A DNA stretch of 64,000 bases, taken from positions 1 through 64,000 of the forward strand of contig NZ_BONF01000046.1 of the NCBI RefSeq assembly GCF_016862575.1. The letters are read 5' to 3'. Source of the stretch: Catellatospora bangladeshensis (GTDB taxonomy: Bacteria > Actinomycetota > Actinomycetes > Mycobacteriales > Micromonosporaceae). The position numbers and the translations under genes were made by a program. This document shows positions 7,884-14,791 of the stretch, one piece after another. The first letter of the stretch is position 1; the number at the start of each line of letters is the position of its first letter. Under the pieces are notes generated by a model. It had not been told where the DNA came from. It saw nothing but the letters and a program-made list of their open reading frames with translations, and ran no database searches.

Positions 7884-8944
7884 GCCCGCTCGCCACCGTT
7901 CGTCTCACCACAATCGCTCTCGTAATGACGGCTGTTCTGCTCGGAGCCGCAAACGGCGCCATCGCTACGGACGATGTGTCCGACGGACAGTGGTTCCACT
8001 CCTTCCTGAGCACCGACAAGGCGAACAAGATCACTGATGGCGCTGGCGTCACGGTCGCCGTTATTGACAGTGGCGTCGACGCCTCTCATCCCGATCTTCG
8101 GGGATCCGTGCGACCGGGCATCGATCTCGCAGAAGGCGGACACGGGGACGGCCGCACTGATGAAGACGGACACGGCACCGCGATGGCCGGACTGATCGCT
8201 GCCCACGGCCGTGTCCGAGGGATTGCCCCGGGTGCGGCGATCGTGCCGGTAAAAGTTTCACCACATCGGCAGATGACAGCAGCGGACATCGTTGAGGGAA
8301 TCCAGTGGGCAATCTCGCAGAAGGTCGACGTCATCTCAATCTCCCTCGCCGACGATTTCGATGACCCTGCGCTCCGACAAGCGGTCGCGCAGGCTCTCAA
8401 GTCGGACATAGTCGTGGTCGCGGGCGCTGGCAACAAGCCTGATCCGACAGTGGGCTTCCCTGCGGCGATTCCCGGTGTCGTAGCTGTGGGTGGCGTAGAC
8501 AGGCAGGGGGATCACGCGAAGATCTCGGTGACGGGAGCTGCGATCGTCGTCTGCGCACCCAGCGACGAAATCACCAGTACAGGCCTCCAGCATCTCTGGC
8601 GGAAGGCCACCGGTACGTCCGACTCAACGGCGATCGTCGCCGGTGCCGCAGCGCTGGTGCGAGCACGGTACCCAGATCTTTCAGCGGCCGAGGTCGTTCA
8701 TCGCATTACGGCCACCGCGATCGACAAAGGCCCCGCCGGACGCGACCCGCAGTACGGCTACGGCGTGCTCGACATCGTCGCGGCGCTCACCGCAGACGTG
8801 CCCCCGCTGGCCTCTGCTTCACCGAGCACACCCGCCGAGCCGGACTCCAACAACCCGTGGCCGCTGGTGATCATCATCGGTACCGTGGTGGTGGCTGGCG
8901 TGCTGGTGCTGCTGCTCGTGGTCAGATCACGGCGCAGGGGCTGA
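7880..8944 (+). CDS. mycP: Mycosin: type VII secretion-associated subtilisin-like serine protease
   Basis: The 354-residue protein is an S8 protease of the mycosin type. It has an N-terminal signal-like hydrophobic stretch (residues 8-26), the catalytic Asp63 (AVIDSG), His98 (DGHGTAMAG), the oxyanion Asn185 (AGAGN) and Ser247 (GTS). The usual proline after the serine box (GTSxAxP) is alanine here. A single C-terminal membrane helix (about 325-347) followed by RSRRRG anchors it facing outward. Mycosins are needed for ESX systems, yet no EccB, EccC, EccD or EccE gene lies nearby. The 3' end overlaps the converging regulator gene by 18 bp. Codon use is less GC-rich than in neighbours. Confidence 0.85.
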   Translation: MSPLATVRLTTIALVMTAVLLGAANGAIATDDVSDGQWFHSFLSTDKANKITDGAGVTVAVIDSGVDASHPDLRGSVRPGIDLAEGGHGDGRTDEDGHGTAMAGLIAAHGRVRGIAPGAAIVPVKVSPHRQMTAADIVEGIQWAISQKVDVISISLADDFDDPALRQAVAQALKSDIVVVAGAGNKPDPTVGFPAAIPGVVAVGGVDRQGDHAKISVTGAAIVVCAPSDEITSTGLQHLWRKATGTSDSTAIVAGAAALVRARYPDLSAAEVVHRITATAIDKGPAGRDPQYGYGVLDIVAALTADVPPLASASPSTPAEPDSNNPWPLVIIIGTVVVAGVLVLLLVVRSRRRG

Positions 8945-9925
8945 GCGGCCCACGAGCATCGCGTACCCCAGCTGCGTCAGCGTGTGGTGAACCGTGTTCC
9001 GGTCACGGACGCTGTGCAGCAGTCCCGCACCGCGCAGCACGGCCACGTGCTGGCTCGCGGCGGCCGGCGACACGTCGAGCCGCCGCGCCAGCTCACTGGT
9101 CGTGCTCCCCTGCGCCACCAGCTCCAGCACCGCCGCCCGCGTACGCCCCAGCAACGCCGACAGCGCCTCGCCGCCACGCACGACCGCGGCCCGCGCCTCC
9201 TGGTGCACGGAGTACACCAGCACCGGCGGCAGCTCCGGGTCGAACAGGGTCACCGGCTTGGTCGGCGTCTTGAAGTACGACGGCACCAGCTGCAGCCCTC
9301 GCCCCTCCAGATGCACCTCCCGATGCGACGGGTAGTCCGCCACCTCGAGCACGTTCCCGTCGAAGCGCACGGTCGGGTGCAGGCTGTTCAGCAGCCCCTC
9401 CGTCCCGGAGTCGATCATGGTGCGAGCCCGGATCCCCCGGTCCGCGTCGACGGCTGTACGTACCCGGTCCCACATCGGCGCGATGGCCGTCTCGTGATAG
9501 CGGCCGATGGCGGTGCCCAGCTCACCGATCGCACCCAGGTGACCGCTGCCGACGTCGTCGACCGGGGCGGGCAGTGACCCCTGCGCGTCGCCGAGCGCGT
9601 TGATCTCCTGCCGGAGCCGGTTCTTCGGCGTGGTCAGCACGGCGTCCAGCCCCGCACCGATACCGCCGGACGCCTCGGGCGGGGTGAGGAAGTCGGGGAA
9701 GTAGCCGACCGGCGGGTTGAGCGCCAGCAGCAGGCCCACCTCGTCCCGCAGCGGGCCGCCCGGCTTGAGGCCGTTGATCATGCGCTGCTTCCACCCGGCC
9801 AGCAGCGGATCGGTGCCGCGCATGCGGAGCAGGTGGATGCTGAGCGCGAGTTCCCACAGCGGATCCGGCACTGACGCGATCCGCGTACGGACCAGGTCGG
9901 CACCGGTGAAGTGGATGCGCAGCAT
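8927..9925 (-). CDS. ArsR-type winged-helix transcriptional regulator with N-terminal DUF5937-like region
   Basis: The 332-residue protein ends in a winged helix-turn-helix (about 255-325) reading LSALLGRTRAAVLELV, then the recognition part SELARRLDVSPAAASQHVAVLRGAGLL. That is the pattern of ArsR-like regulators which sense by dimerisation. The large N-terminal region of about 240 residues resembles the uncharacterised domain (DUF5937) often found before such HTHs in actinobacteria. No metal-binding cysteines are seen. The ATG at 9925 has GGAGAG upstream and leads into the MLRIHFTGADL start typical of the family; a 46-residue upstream extension in frame is unlikely. Its target is unknown. Confidence 0.75.
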   Translation of the reverse strand: MLRIHFTGADLVRTRIASVPDPLWELALSIHLLRMRGTDPLLAGWKQRMINGLKPGGPLRDEVGLLLALNPPVGYFPDFLTPPEASGGIGAGLDAVLTTPKNRLRQEINALGDAQGSLPAPVDDVGSGHLGAIGELGTAIGRYHETAIAPMWDRVRTAVDADRGIRARTMIDSGTEGLLNSLHPTVRFDGNVLEVADYPSHREVHLEGRGLQLVPSYFKTPTKPVTLFDPELPPVLVYSVHQEARAAVVRGGEALSALLGRTRAAVLELVAQGSTTSELARRLDVSPAAASQHVAVLRGAGLLHSVRDRNTVHHTLTQLGYAMLVGRSAPAP

Positions 9926-10206
9926 GGACTCTCCGGATGAGGGGGTGCCGCTGACTCTACCGGCGGACGTGACCTGCGTCTTTAAGTCACGGCCGAATGT
10001 CGTGGACCCGTCACCGTTCGGTGGACGATCCTTGTCGGGCCTGGGGAGCCGGGACGGCGTCACGCGGAGGGTGCCAGTCCCTGGACCGTACGGGGGCGTA
10101 CGGGGCGATGCGGAAGCGGCTGGTCGGAGTGCCGGGGGGCGGTCTGACCGGCCGCTCCGTGCGTTCGCACCCCACCCGGCCCGCCGTCACTCCCGGACCG
10201 GCGCGC

Positions 10207-10258
10207 ACTTTCGGGGAAAGTGCACCCGCCAAGCACCGGATGACCCCACTTTCCCCGA
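10207..10258. repeat. Intergenic palindrome, family C (TTTCGGGGAAAGTG type)
   Basis: TTTCGGGGAAAGTG (10207-10220) pairs with CACTTTCCCCGAAA (10245-10258). The left arm also forms its own small hairpin, GCACTTTC with GAAAGTGC. The same core occurs at 29.77 kb and twice at 44.02-44.08 kb. Confidence 0.7.
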
Positions 10259-10455
10259 AACCGCACCCCGAACCTGCGGCCGCCCTGAACCCGCGCCCAT
10301 CCCGAACCCCGCGCCCGCCTCGAACCCGCACCCATCCCGAAACCCGCGCCCCACCCCGAACCTGCGGCCCGCCCCAGACGCGCGCCCGCCCCGAAAAGTG
10401 CATCCCGAACGCGCGCCCCATCCCAAACCCGCGCCCACCCCCAACGCGGCCCGGA
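10251..10455. repeat. Degenerate tandem array of a 17-18 bp unit
   Basis: About eleven imperfect copies of a unit close to CCCGAACCCGCGCCCAT follow one another without interruption. The units vary by 1-4 bases and by small indels. The array starts inside the right arm of the family C palindrome, whose CCCCGAAA resembles the first bases of the unit. It therefore looks like amplification of palindrome-arm sequence followed by decay. It ends about 15 bp before the stop codon of the DUF3616-like gene. Confidence 0.6.
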
Positions 10456-10470
10456 CCGCGCGGGTATGCG

Positions 10471-11499
10471 TCAGTTGGTGAGCCAGAGGGCGATGCGGTG
10501 GTCTTCGTCGGCGACGTAGAGCGGGGTGCCGTCGCGGTCGGACACGCCCTCGATGTGGTGCAGCGGCGCGAGGTCGGCGACCGGTTCGGGCGCGATGAGA
10601 CCCGGGCCGCCCCCGTCGGGCAGCTGGAACCTCAGGTGGCGGCAGGTGGCGTGCCGGGCGTGCGGGTGGTGCTCCAGCAGGATCGACCCCTTGTCGAGCG
10701 CGTCGATCGACCCGACGACCACGTCGAAGCTCCCGTCGGCCCGCGCCGCCAGCGCCCGTACCCCCAGCGGCCCCGCCCCGACCCCGGTCAGCGCGTACAC
10801 CCCCGCGACCCCGAGCGTGCCACCGCCGAACAGCCCCGGCAGCCCCGTCAGCTCGACCAGGATCGGCTCCCCCGCAGCGGTCACCGGCCAGCGCAGCCCC
10901 GCCAGCAGCGTGCCCCGGGCGGTGAACGCCGCCCCCTCGATGTTGATCGGATGGTCCCCGGGCGCGAGCTGCGCGACCCACCCCTTGCCTTTGGCCGTGC
11001 CGCGCCGCCGCGCCGCGCCGACGAAGCCGTCGTGTACGGCGAACGCGACCTTCTCCGGCGCCGCCGGGTGCCCGGTGACGGCGAGCGCGGCGAGCGCGTC
11101 GTTGACGGCCCGGTGCAGCGCGAACCGATGCCGGATGATCTCCAGGCGCGGCGTCGCGGACTCGCGGAAGCGGGCCACGAAGGCCCGTTTCGGCTGCAGC
11201 GGCCCGGCCTTGGAGCCGAAATGGGAGCCGAGCACGTACACCCAGCCGTCGTGGCGGGCGAGCGCCTCGGCGTCCTCGGTGCGCCCGGCGTGCGCGCCGA
11301 CGTCGGCTTTGACGTGTTCGGCGCGCCACCGCCCGTCGGCGTGCTCGACGAGCAGGGCCAGGCATTCCTCGACCGGTCCCTCGTCGAGCACGGTCCAGTA
11401 GGCCCGGCGTGCGCCGAGTTCGCGCAGCAGTGCCTCGTCGTGTACGGGCAGCAGGTCGCTTGCTTCGTTGCCGGCCGCGGTCAGCTCCACCAATCGCAT
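10471..11499 (-). CDS. DUF3616-like predicted beta-propeller protein of unknown function
   Basis: The 342-residue protein has repeated beta-rich blocks and no signal peptide. Segments such as EALARHDGWVYVLGSH, INIEGAAFTARGTLLAGLR and HHIEGVSDRDGTPLYVADE resemble the DUF3616 pattern, in which each block contains (I/A)EG or EAL followed by a glycine strand. The function of that family is unknown. The ATG at 11499 is the first reasonable start and lies 11 bp before the stop of manC, which is upstream in the same direction, so the two are likely co-transcribed. I am more certain that it is a real gene than of the family name. Confidence 0.6.
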   Translation of the reverse strand: MRLVELTAAGNEASDLLPVHDEALLRELGARRAYWTVLDEGPVEECLALLVEHADGRWRAEHVKADVGAHAGRTEDAEALARHDGWVYVLGSHFGSKAGPLQPKRAFVARFRESATPRLEIIRHRFALHRAVNDALAALAVTGHPAAPEKVAFAVHDGFVGAARRRGTAKGKGWVAQLAPGDHPINIEGAAFTARGTLLAGLRWPVTAAGEPILVELTGLPGLFGGGTLGVAGVYALTGVGAGPLGVRALAARADGSFDVVVGSIDALDKGSILLEHHPHARHATCRHLRFQLPDGGGPGLIAPEPVADLAPLHHIEGVSDRDGTPLYVADEDHRIALWLTN

Positions 11500-11509
11500 G
11501 ATTGGCAGA

Positions 11510-12610
11510 TTAGATGCGGCTGTCGCCCCGCTCCTTGAGCTCGTCGACGAGCTTCTTGACGTCCTGGGCCCGGTGGCGCGGGCAGACGAGCACCGCGTCG
11601 GGGGTGTCCACCACGATCACGTCGCGCATGCCGAGCGCGGCGACGAGGCGGCCCGACTGGGGCACGAGCACGGTGCCGGCGCAGTCGTGCAGCAGCACCT
11701 CGGGCTTGCCGCCGTCGAGGGTGGCGCTGTCGCCGACCACGACGTTGCCGTCGTCGTCGCCGGGCAGCACGTCACCGAGGGTGTGGAAGTCGCCGACGTC
11801 GTTCCAGCCGAAGTCGCCGGGCACGGTGGCGACGAGACCGGCGGCGGCCGCGCCCTCCATCACCGCGTAGTCGACGGAGATCTTGGGCAGGGTCGGCCAG
11901 ATCTCGCCGAGCACCCGGTCGCGGTCGTCGCCGTCCCAGGCGGCGGCGATCCGGATCAGGCCGGCGTGCAGCTCGGGCTGCTGGCGGGCCAGCTCACGGA
12001 GGAAGACGTCGACCCGCCACACGAACATGCTGGCGTTCCACAGGTAGCGGCCGGACCGCACGTACTCGGTGGCCACGTCGAGCGACGGCTTCTCCTTGAA
12101 CTCGTCGACGGTGCGGATCGGGCCGTCGACGACGGCGCCGCACTGCAGGTAGCCGTACCCGGTCTCGGGGTGGGTGGGCGTGATGCCGACGGTCATCAGC
12201 AGGCCGCGGCGGGCGCCTGCCTCGGCGTCGCGCAGCACCTGGGTGAATCGCTCGCCGTCGCGGACCAGGTGGTCGGCGGCGAAGGAGCCCATCACGGCCT
12301 CCGGGTCGCGCTGCGCGATCACGGCGGCGGCCAGGCCGATCGCGGCGCACGAGTCGCGCGGGCTCGGCTCGATCAGGATGTTGGACTCGGGCAGGTCGGG
12401 CAGCTGCCGCGCGATGGCGGCCGCGTGGGCCGTGCCGGTCACCACGTACGTGTCGGCGAGCGCGGCCACCGGAGCGAGCCGGGTGACGGTCGCCTGGATG
12501 AGCGTGTCCGCGGTCCCGGTCAGCGGGTGCAGGAACTTGGGGTTCGTGGCGCGCGACAGCGGCCAGAGACGGGTTCCACTTCCACCTGCGGGAATGACGG
12601 CGTGCAGCAT
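11510..12610 (-). CDS. manC: Mannose-1-phosphate guanylyltransferase
   Basis: The 366-residue enzyme makes GDP-mannose from mannose-1-phosphate and GTP, feeding mannosylated envelope glycans. It opens with the nucleotidyltransferase signature AVIPAGGSGTRLWPLSR and has the sugar-binding elements VDEFKEKPSLD and VPGDFGWNDVGDF. Length fits the single-domain form without the phosphomannose isomerase extension. I place the start at the ATG at 12610, two residues before the AVIPAGG strand, although a further 13 residues upstream are open and the ribosome site is weak. In M. tuberculosis the equivalent gene (called manB or manC, Rv3264c) also lies near fbiAB. Confidence 0.9.
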   Translation of the reverse strand: MLHAVIPAGGSGTRLWPLSRATNPKFLHPLTGTADTLIQATVTRLAPVAALADTYVVTGTAHAAAIARQLPDLPESNILIEPSPRDSCAAIGLAAAVIAQRDPEAVMGSFAADHLVRDGERFTQVLRDAEAGARRGLLMTVGITPTHPETGYGYLQCGAVVDGPIRTVDEFKEKPSLDVATEYVRSGRYLWNASMFVWRVDVFLRELARQQPELHAGLIRIAAAWDGDDRDRVLGEIWPTLPKISVDYAVMEGAAAAGLVATVPGDFGWNDVGDFHTLGDVLPGDDDGNVVVGDSATLDGGKPEVLLHDCAGTVLVPQSGRLVAALGMRDVIVVDTPDAVLVCPRHRAQDVKKLVDELKERGDSRI

Positions 12611-12702
12611 CCGACCATCATGCCTGACAGATGCGACCTCCCCGCGCACCCCGCCCGTGACACAAGCCGCATTCGCCTGCTAGGGGCGGGGTGCCCGGAA
12701 GA

Positions 12703-13854
12703 TCACCGGTAGTGGTGACGGATGGACCGCTGCCACGCGGCGACGTGCGCCTCGGCGCTGGAGTTCCAGCTGAACTCCTTCGCACGGGCGAGTCCCGCCG
12801 CGGCCAGCGCGGACCGGCGCGCCTCGTCGTCGAGCAGGGCGGCCAGGTCCTTCGCGATGTGGTCGGCGTCCTGGCCGGTGTAGGCGACGGCGTCGCCGCC
12901 GACCTCGGGCAGGGACAGCCGCGGCGTGGTCAGCACCGGGGCCCCGCAGGCCATCGCCTCCAGGATCGGCAGGCCGAAACCCTCCCCATGGCTGGGGTAC
13001 GCGCACAGCACCGCCCCGCCGAGGAAGCCCGGCAGGTCGGCGTACCGCAGATAACCGGGGCGCAGCAGGCGCAGGTGCGCGGGGACCTCGCCGGCCACCC
13101 GGTCGATCTCGTCGTCGTGGCCCTGGCCACCGGCGAGCACCAGCGCGGGCGGGTCGATGCGGTCGCGGACCGCCGCGATCCAGCCCCGGACCAGGTTCGG
13201 CACGTTCTTGCGCGGCTCCTTCGCGCCGAGGAACGCGATGTACGACTGCTCGCCCAGGCCGAGCCGGGCCCGCACCCGCGCCTTCTCCTCCTCGCCGGGC
13301 ACGTGGAACGCGGTGTGGTCGACCCCGTGATACGCCACGTCGATCTTGGTGGGGTCGGCGTCGAGCAGGCGGATCAGCTCGTCGCGGGTCGCCTTGCTGG
13401 GCACGATCACGCGCTCGGCGCGGCGCAGCGAGGTCTTGATCGCGGAGCGGAAGAAGGTGCCGCGGGACTTGTCGTAGTGCTCCGGCTCGGTGAAGAACGT
13501 CGCGTCGTGCACGGTCACCGTCACCGGACAGCCGGCGCGCAGCGGGCAGGTGTAGAACGGCGAGTGCAGCACCTGCGCGCCGACCTGCTGGGCGAGCAGC
13601 GGCAGGCCGGTCTGCTCCCAGGCCAGCCGGGCGGGGCGGTGCGCGACCGCGGCGGGCGCGGCCACGACCTGCGCGTGCGGCAGCGTACGGGCGTAACGCT
13701 CCTGGTCGGTGCGCTGGGAGACCACGACCAGGTCGATGTCGGAATGGTCGGCGAGGGCGCCGAGCAGGCCGTCGAGATACCGGCCCACGCCGCCGCGGTC
13801 GGCGGGCACGCTGGTGGCATCGACGAGCACCCGGGGAGAGCGATCGATCGTCAC
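12703..13854 (-). CDS. GT4-family glycosyltransferase, probable mannosyltransferase
   Basis: The 383-residue protein is a GT-B fold enzyme of the GT4 (glycosyl transferases group 1) type. Visible markers are the N-terminal VPADRGGVGRYLDGLL, PSKATRDEL, FLGAKEPRKNVPNLV, and the donor-binding motif HGEGFGLPILEAMACGAPVL. The product of manC just downstream makes GDP-mannose a likely donor, but that is inference. The GTG at 13854 is chosen because AAGGAG lies 8 nt before it; a second GTG three codons upstream overlaps that ribosome site. An upstream open extension of 55 residues is not supported. Confidence 0.85.
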   Translation of the reverse strand: MTIDRSPRVLVDATSVPADRGGVGRYLDGLLGALADHSDIDLVVVSQRTDQERYARTLPHAQVVAAPAAVAHRPARLAWEQTGLPLLAQQVGAQVLHSPFYTCPLRAGCPVTVTVHDATFFTEPEHYDKSRGTFFRSAIKTSLRRAERVIVPSKATRDELIRLLDADPTKIDVAYHGVDHTAFHVPGEEEKARVRARLGLGEQSYIAFLGAKEPRKNVPNLVRGWIAAVRDRIDPPALVLAGGQGHDDEIDRVAGEVPAHLRLLRPGYLRYADLPGFLGGAVLCAYPSHGEGFGLPILEAMACGAPVLTTPRLSLPEVGGDAVAYTGQDADHIAKDLAALLDDEARRSALAAAGLARAKEFSWNSSAEAHVAAWQRSIRHHYR

Positions 13855-13948
13855 GGTGAACACTCCTTGTGGGGGTGTGCAGCGCAGCCCAGTCGACCGC
13901 CGCTCTGCGGTTGTGAGACTGTGCGCTGTTTCACAGCAGTCACGCTTC

Positions 13949-13976
13949 AGACTACGCCCGACATGCCCCGAGGCAA
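13949..13976 (-). promoter_or_regulatory. Candidate promoter of the GT4 gene
   Basis: On the minus strand TTGCCT (13971-13976) and TAGTCT (13949-13954) are separated by 16 nt. Transcription would start near 13942 and give a leader of about 90 nt with the AAGGAG site. Confidence 0.4.
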
Positions 13977-14011
13977 GGTCCACGACGCGGCAGTGTCGGT
14001 AGCCTGACCAC

Positions 14012-14725
14012 GTGTCCACTATCGGTCAGCTCTTCGCCGCATCAGTCGCCGCCGATCCGGCAAAACCACTGCTCACCTGGTACGACGACGGCACCGGCGA
14101 GCGCACCGAGCTCTCCGGCGCGACGCTGGCGAACTGGGTGTCCAAGACCGCCAACCTGCTGGTCGACGGGTGTGGCCTGGGCTCCGGGGACGTGGCCCGG
14201 ATCGCGCTGCCGCCGCACTGGCAGACCGCGGCGATCATGCTCGCGTCGTGGACGGCCGGGCTGGCCGTGTCCCACTCCGCCGACCTGCCCGCCGACGTCG
14301 CCTTCGTCGAGGCCGGCGTCGAGCCCGCCGCGCCCGACACGTACGCCGTCAGCCTTCACCCGTTCGCGCTGCCGCTGCGCGACCTGCCCGCCGGGGTGTC
14401 GGACTGGGTCAGCTCGGCGCGCGCCCACGGCGACTTCTACGGCGGCCCGCCCGCCGACCCGGCCGCGGCCTCGCTGGTCGGCCTGCCCGGCGGCGGGGGC
14501 TCGATCAGCCACGCCGACCTGGCCGAGCGCTCGCTGACCCGGGCCAAGGAGCTGGAGATCGGCAAGGGCGACCGGGTGCTCATCGACATCGGCGCCCACC
14601 CGCGCCCGCTCGACTGGCTGACCGCCCCCATCGCCGCCGGCGCGAGCCTGGTCCTGTCCTACCGCACCGCTCCGGGCATCCTCGACTCCCGCGCGGCGAC
14701 CGAACACGCCCGCCTCATCCCCTGA
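14012..14725 (+). CDS. TIGR03089 family protein (partial AMP-binding-like fold)
   Basis: The 237-residue protein matches TIGR03089, an actinobacterial family resembling the N-terminal part of acyl-adenylating enzymes. The start TIGQLFAASVAADPAKPLLTWYDD and the GSGDVARIALPPHWQTAAIMLASW region are typical. The phosphate-binding loop (T/S)SGTTGxPK of true adenylating enzymes is replaced by LPGGGGSISHADL, and the C-terminal subdomain is missing. It probably does not form acyl-adenylates by itself. The GTG at 14012 lies 6 nt after TAGCCT (14000-14005), so the message is probably leaderless. It converges on the acetoacetyl-CoA synthetase gene across the dispersed repeat. Confidence 0.8.
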   Translation: MSTIGQLFAASVAADPAKPLLTWYDDGTGERTELSGATLANWVSKTANLLVDGCGLGSGDVARIALPPHWQTAAIMLASWTAGLAVSHSADLPADVAFVEAGVEPAAPDTYAVSLHPFALPLRDLPAGVSDWVSSARAHGDFYGGPPADPAAASLVGLPGGGGSISHADLAERSLTRAKELEIGKGDRVLIDIGAHPRPLDWLTAPIAAGASLVLSYRTAPGILDSRAATEHARLIP

Positions 14726-14733
14726 CCGGCGAC

Positions 14734-14785
14734 GTTAAGAAGGGCACCTTCTTCTACGCATAGCGTTAAGAAGGTGCCCTTCCTT
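14734..14785. repeat. Full copy of 52-bp dispersed intergenic repeat, terminator-like
   Basis: GTTAAGAAGGGCACCTTCTT and GTTAAGAAGGTGCCCTTCCTT are near copies in both direct and inverted sense, separated by CTACGCATAGC. AAGAAGGGCACCTTCTT (14738-14754) therefore pairs with AAGAAGGTGCCCTTCCTT (14768-14785), and each half is itself nearly self-complementary. Bases 14753-14785 are identical to window positions 1-33. It occupies the whole gap between two converging stop codons. I remember similar sequences as common intergenic repeats in Micromonospora, but cannot check. Confidence 0.8.
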
Positions 14786-14791
14786 GCGCGG

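Larger units (their letters stand above)
9926..10470. other. 545-bp gene-free region with palindrome and degenerate tandem repeats
   Basis: No coding gene is convincing here, although open frames exist on both strands because of the base composition. The first 270 bp hold only the leader of the regulator, with TAGAGT (minus strand, 9954-9959) as a possible -10. The rest holds the family C palindrome (10207-10258) and an array of 17-18 bp degenerate repeats (10251-10455), both listed separately. Confidence 0.6.

Noticed and set aside
10251-10455. CRISPR array
   Set aside because: The units are contiguous, degenerate and have no unique spacers, and there are no cas genes in the window.
9930-10480. 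Small coding gene in the gap (open frames on both strands)
   Set aside because: Translations are Pro/Arg/Ala-rich repeats produced by the tandem array, with no ribosome site.
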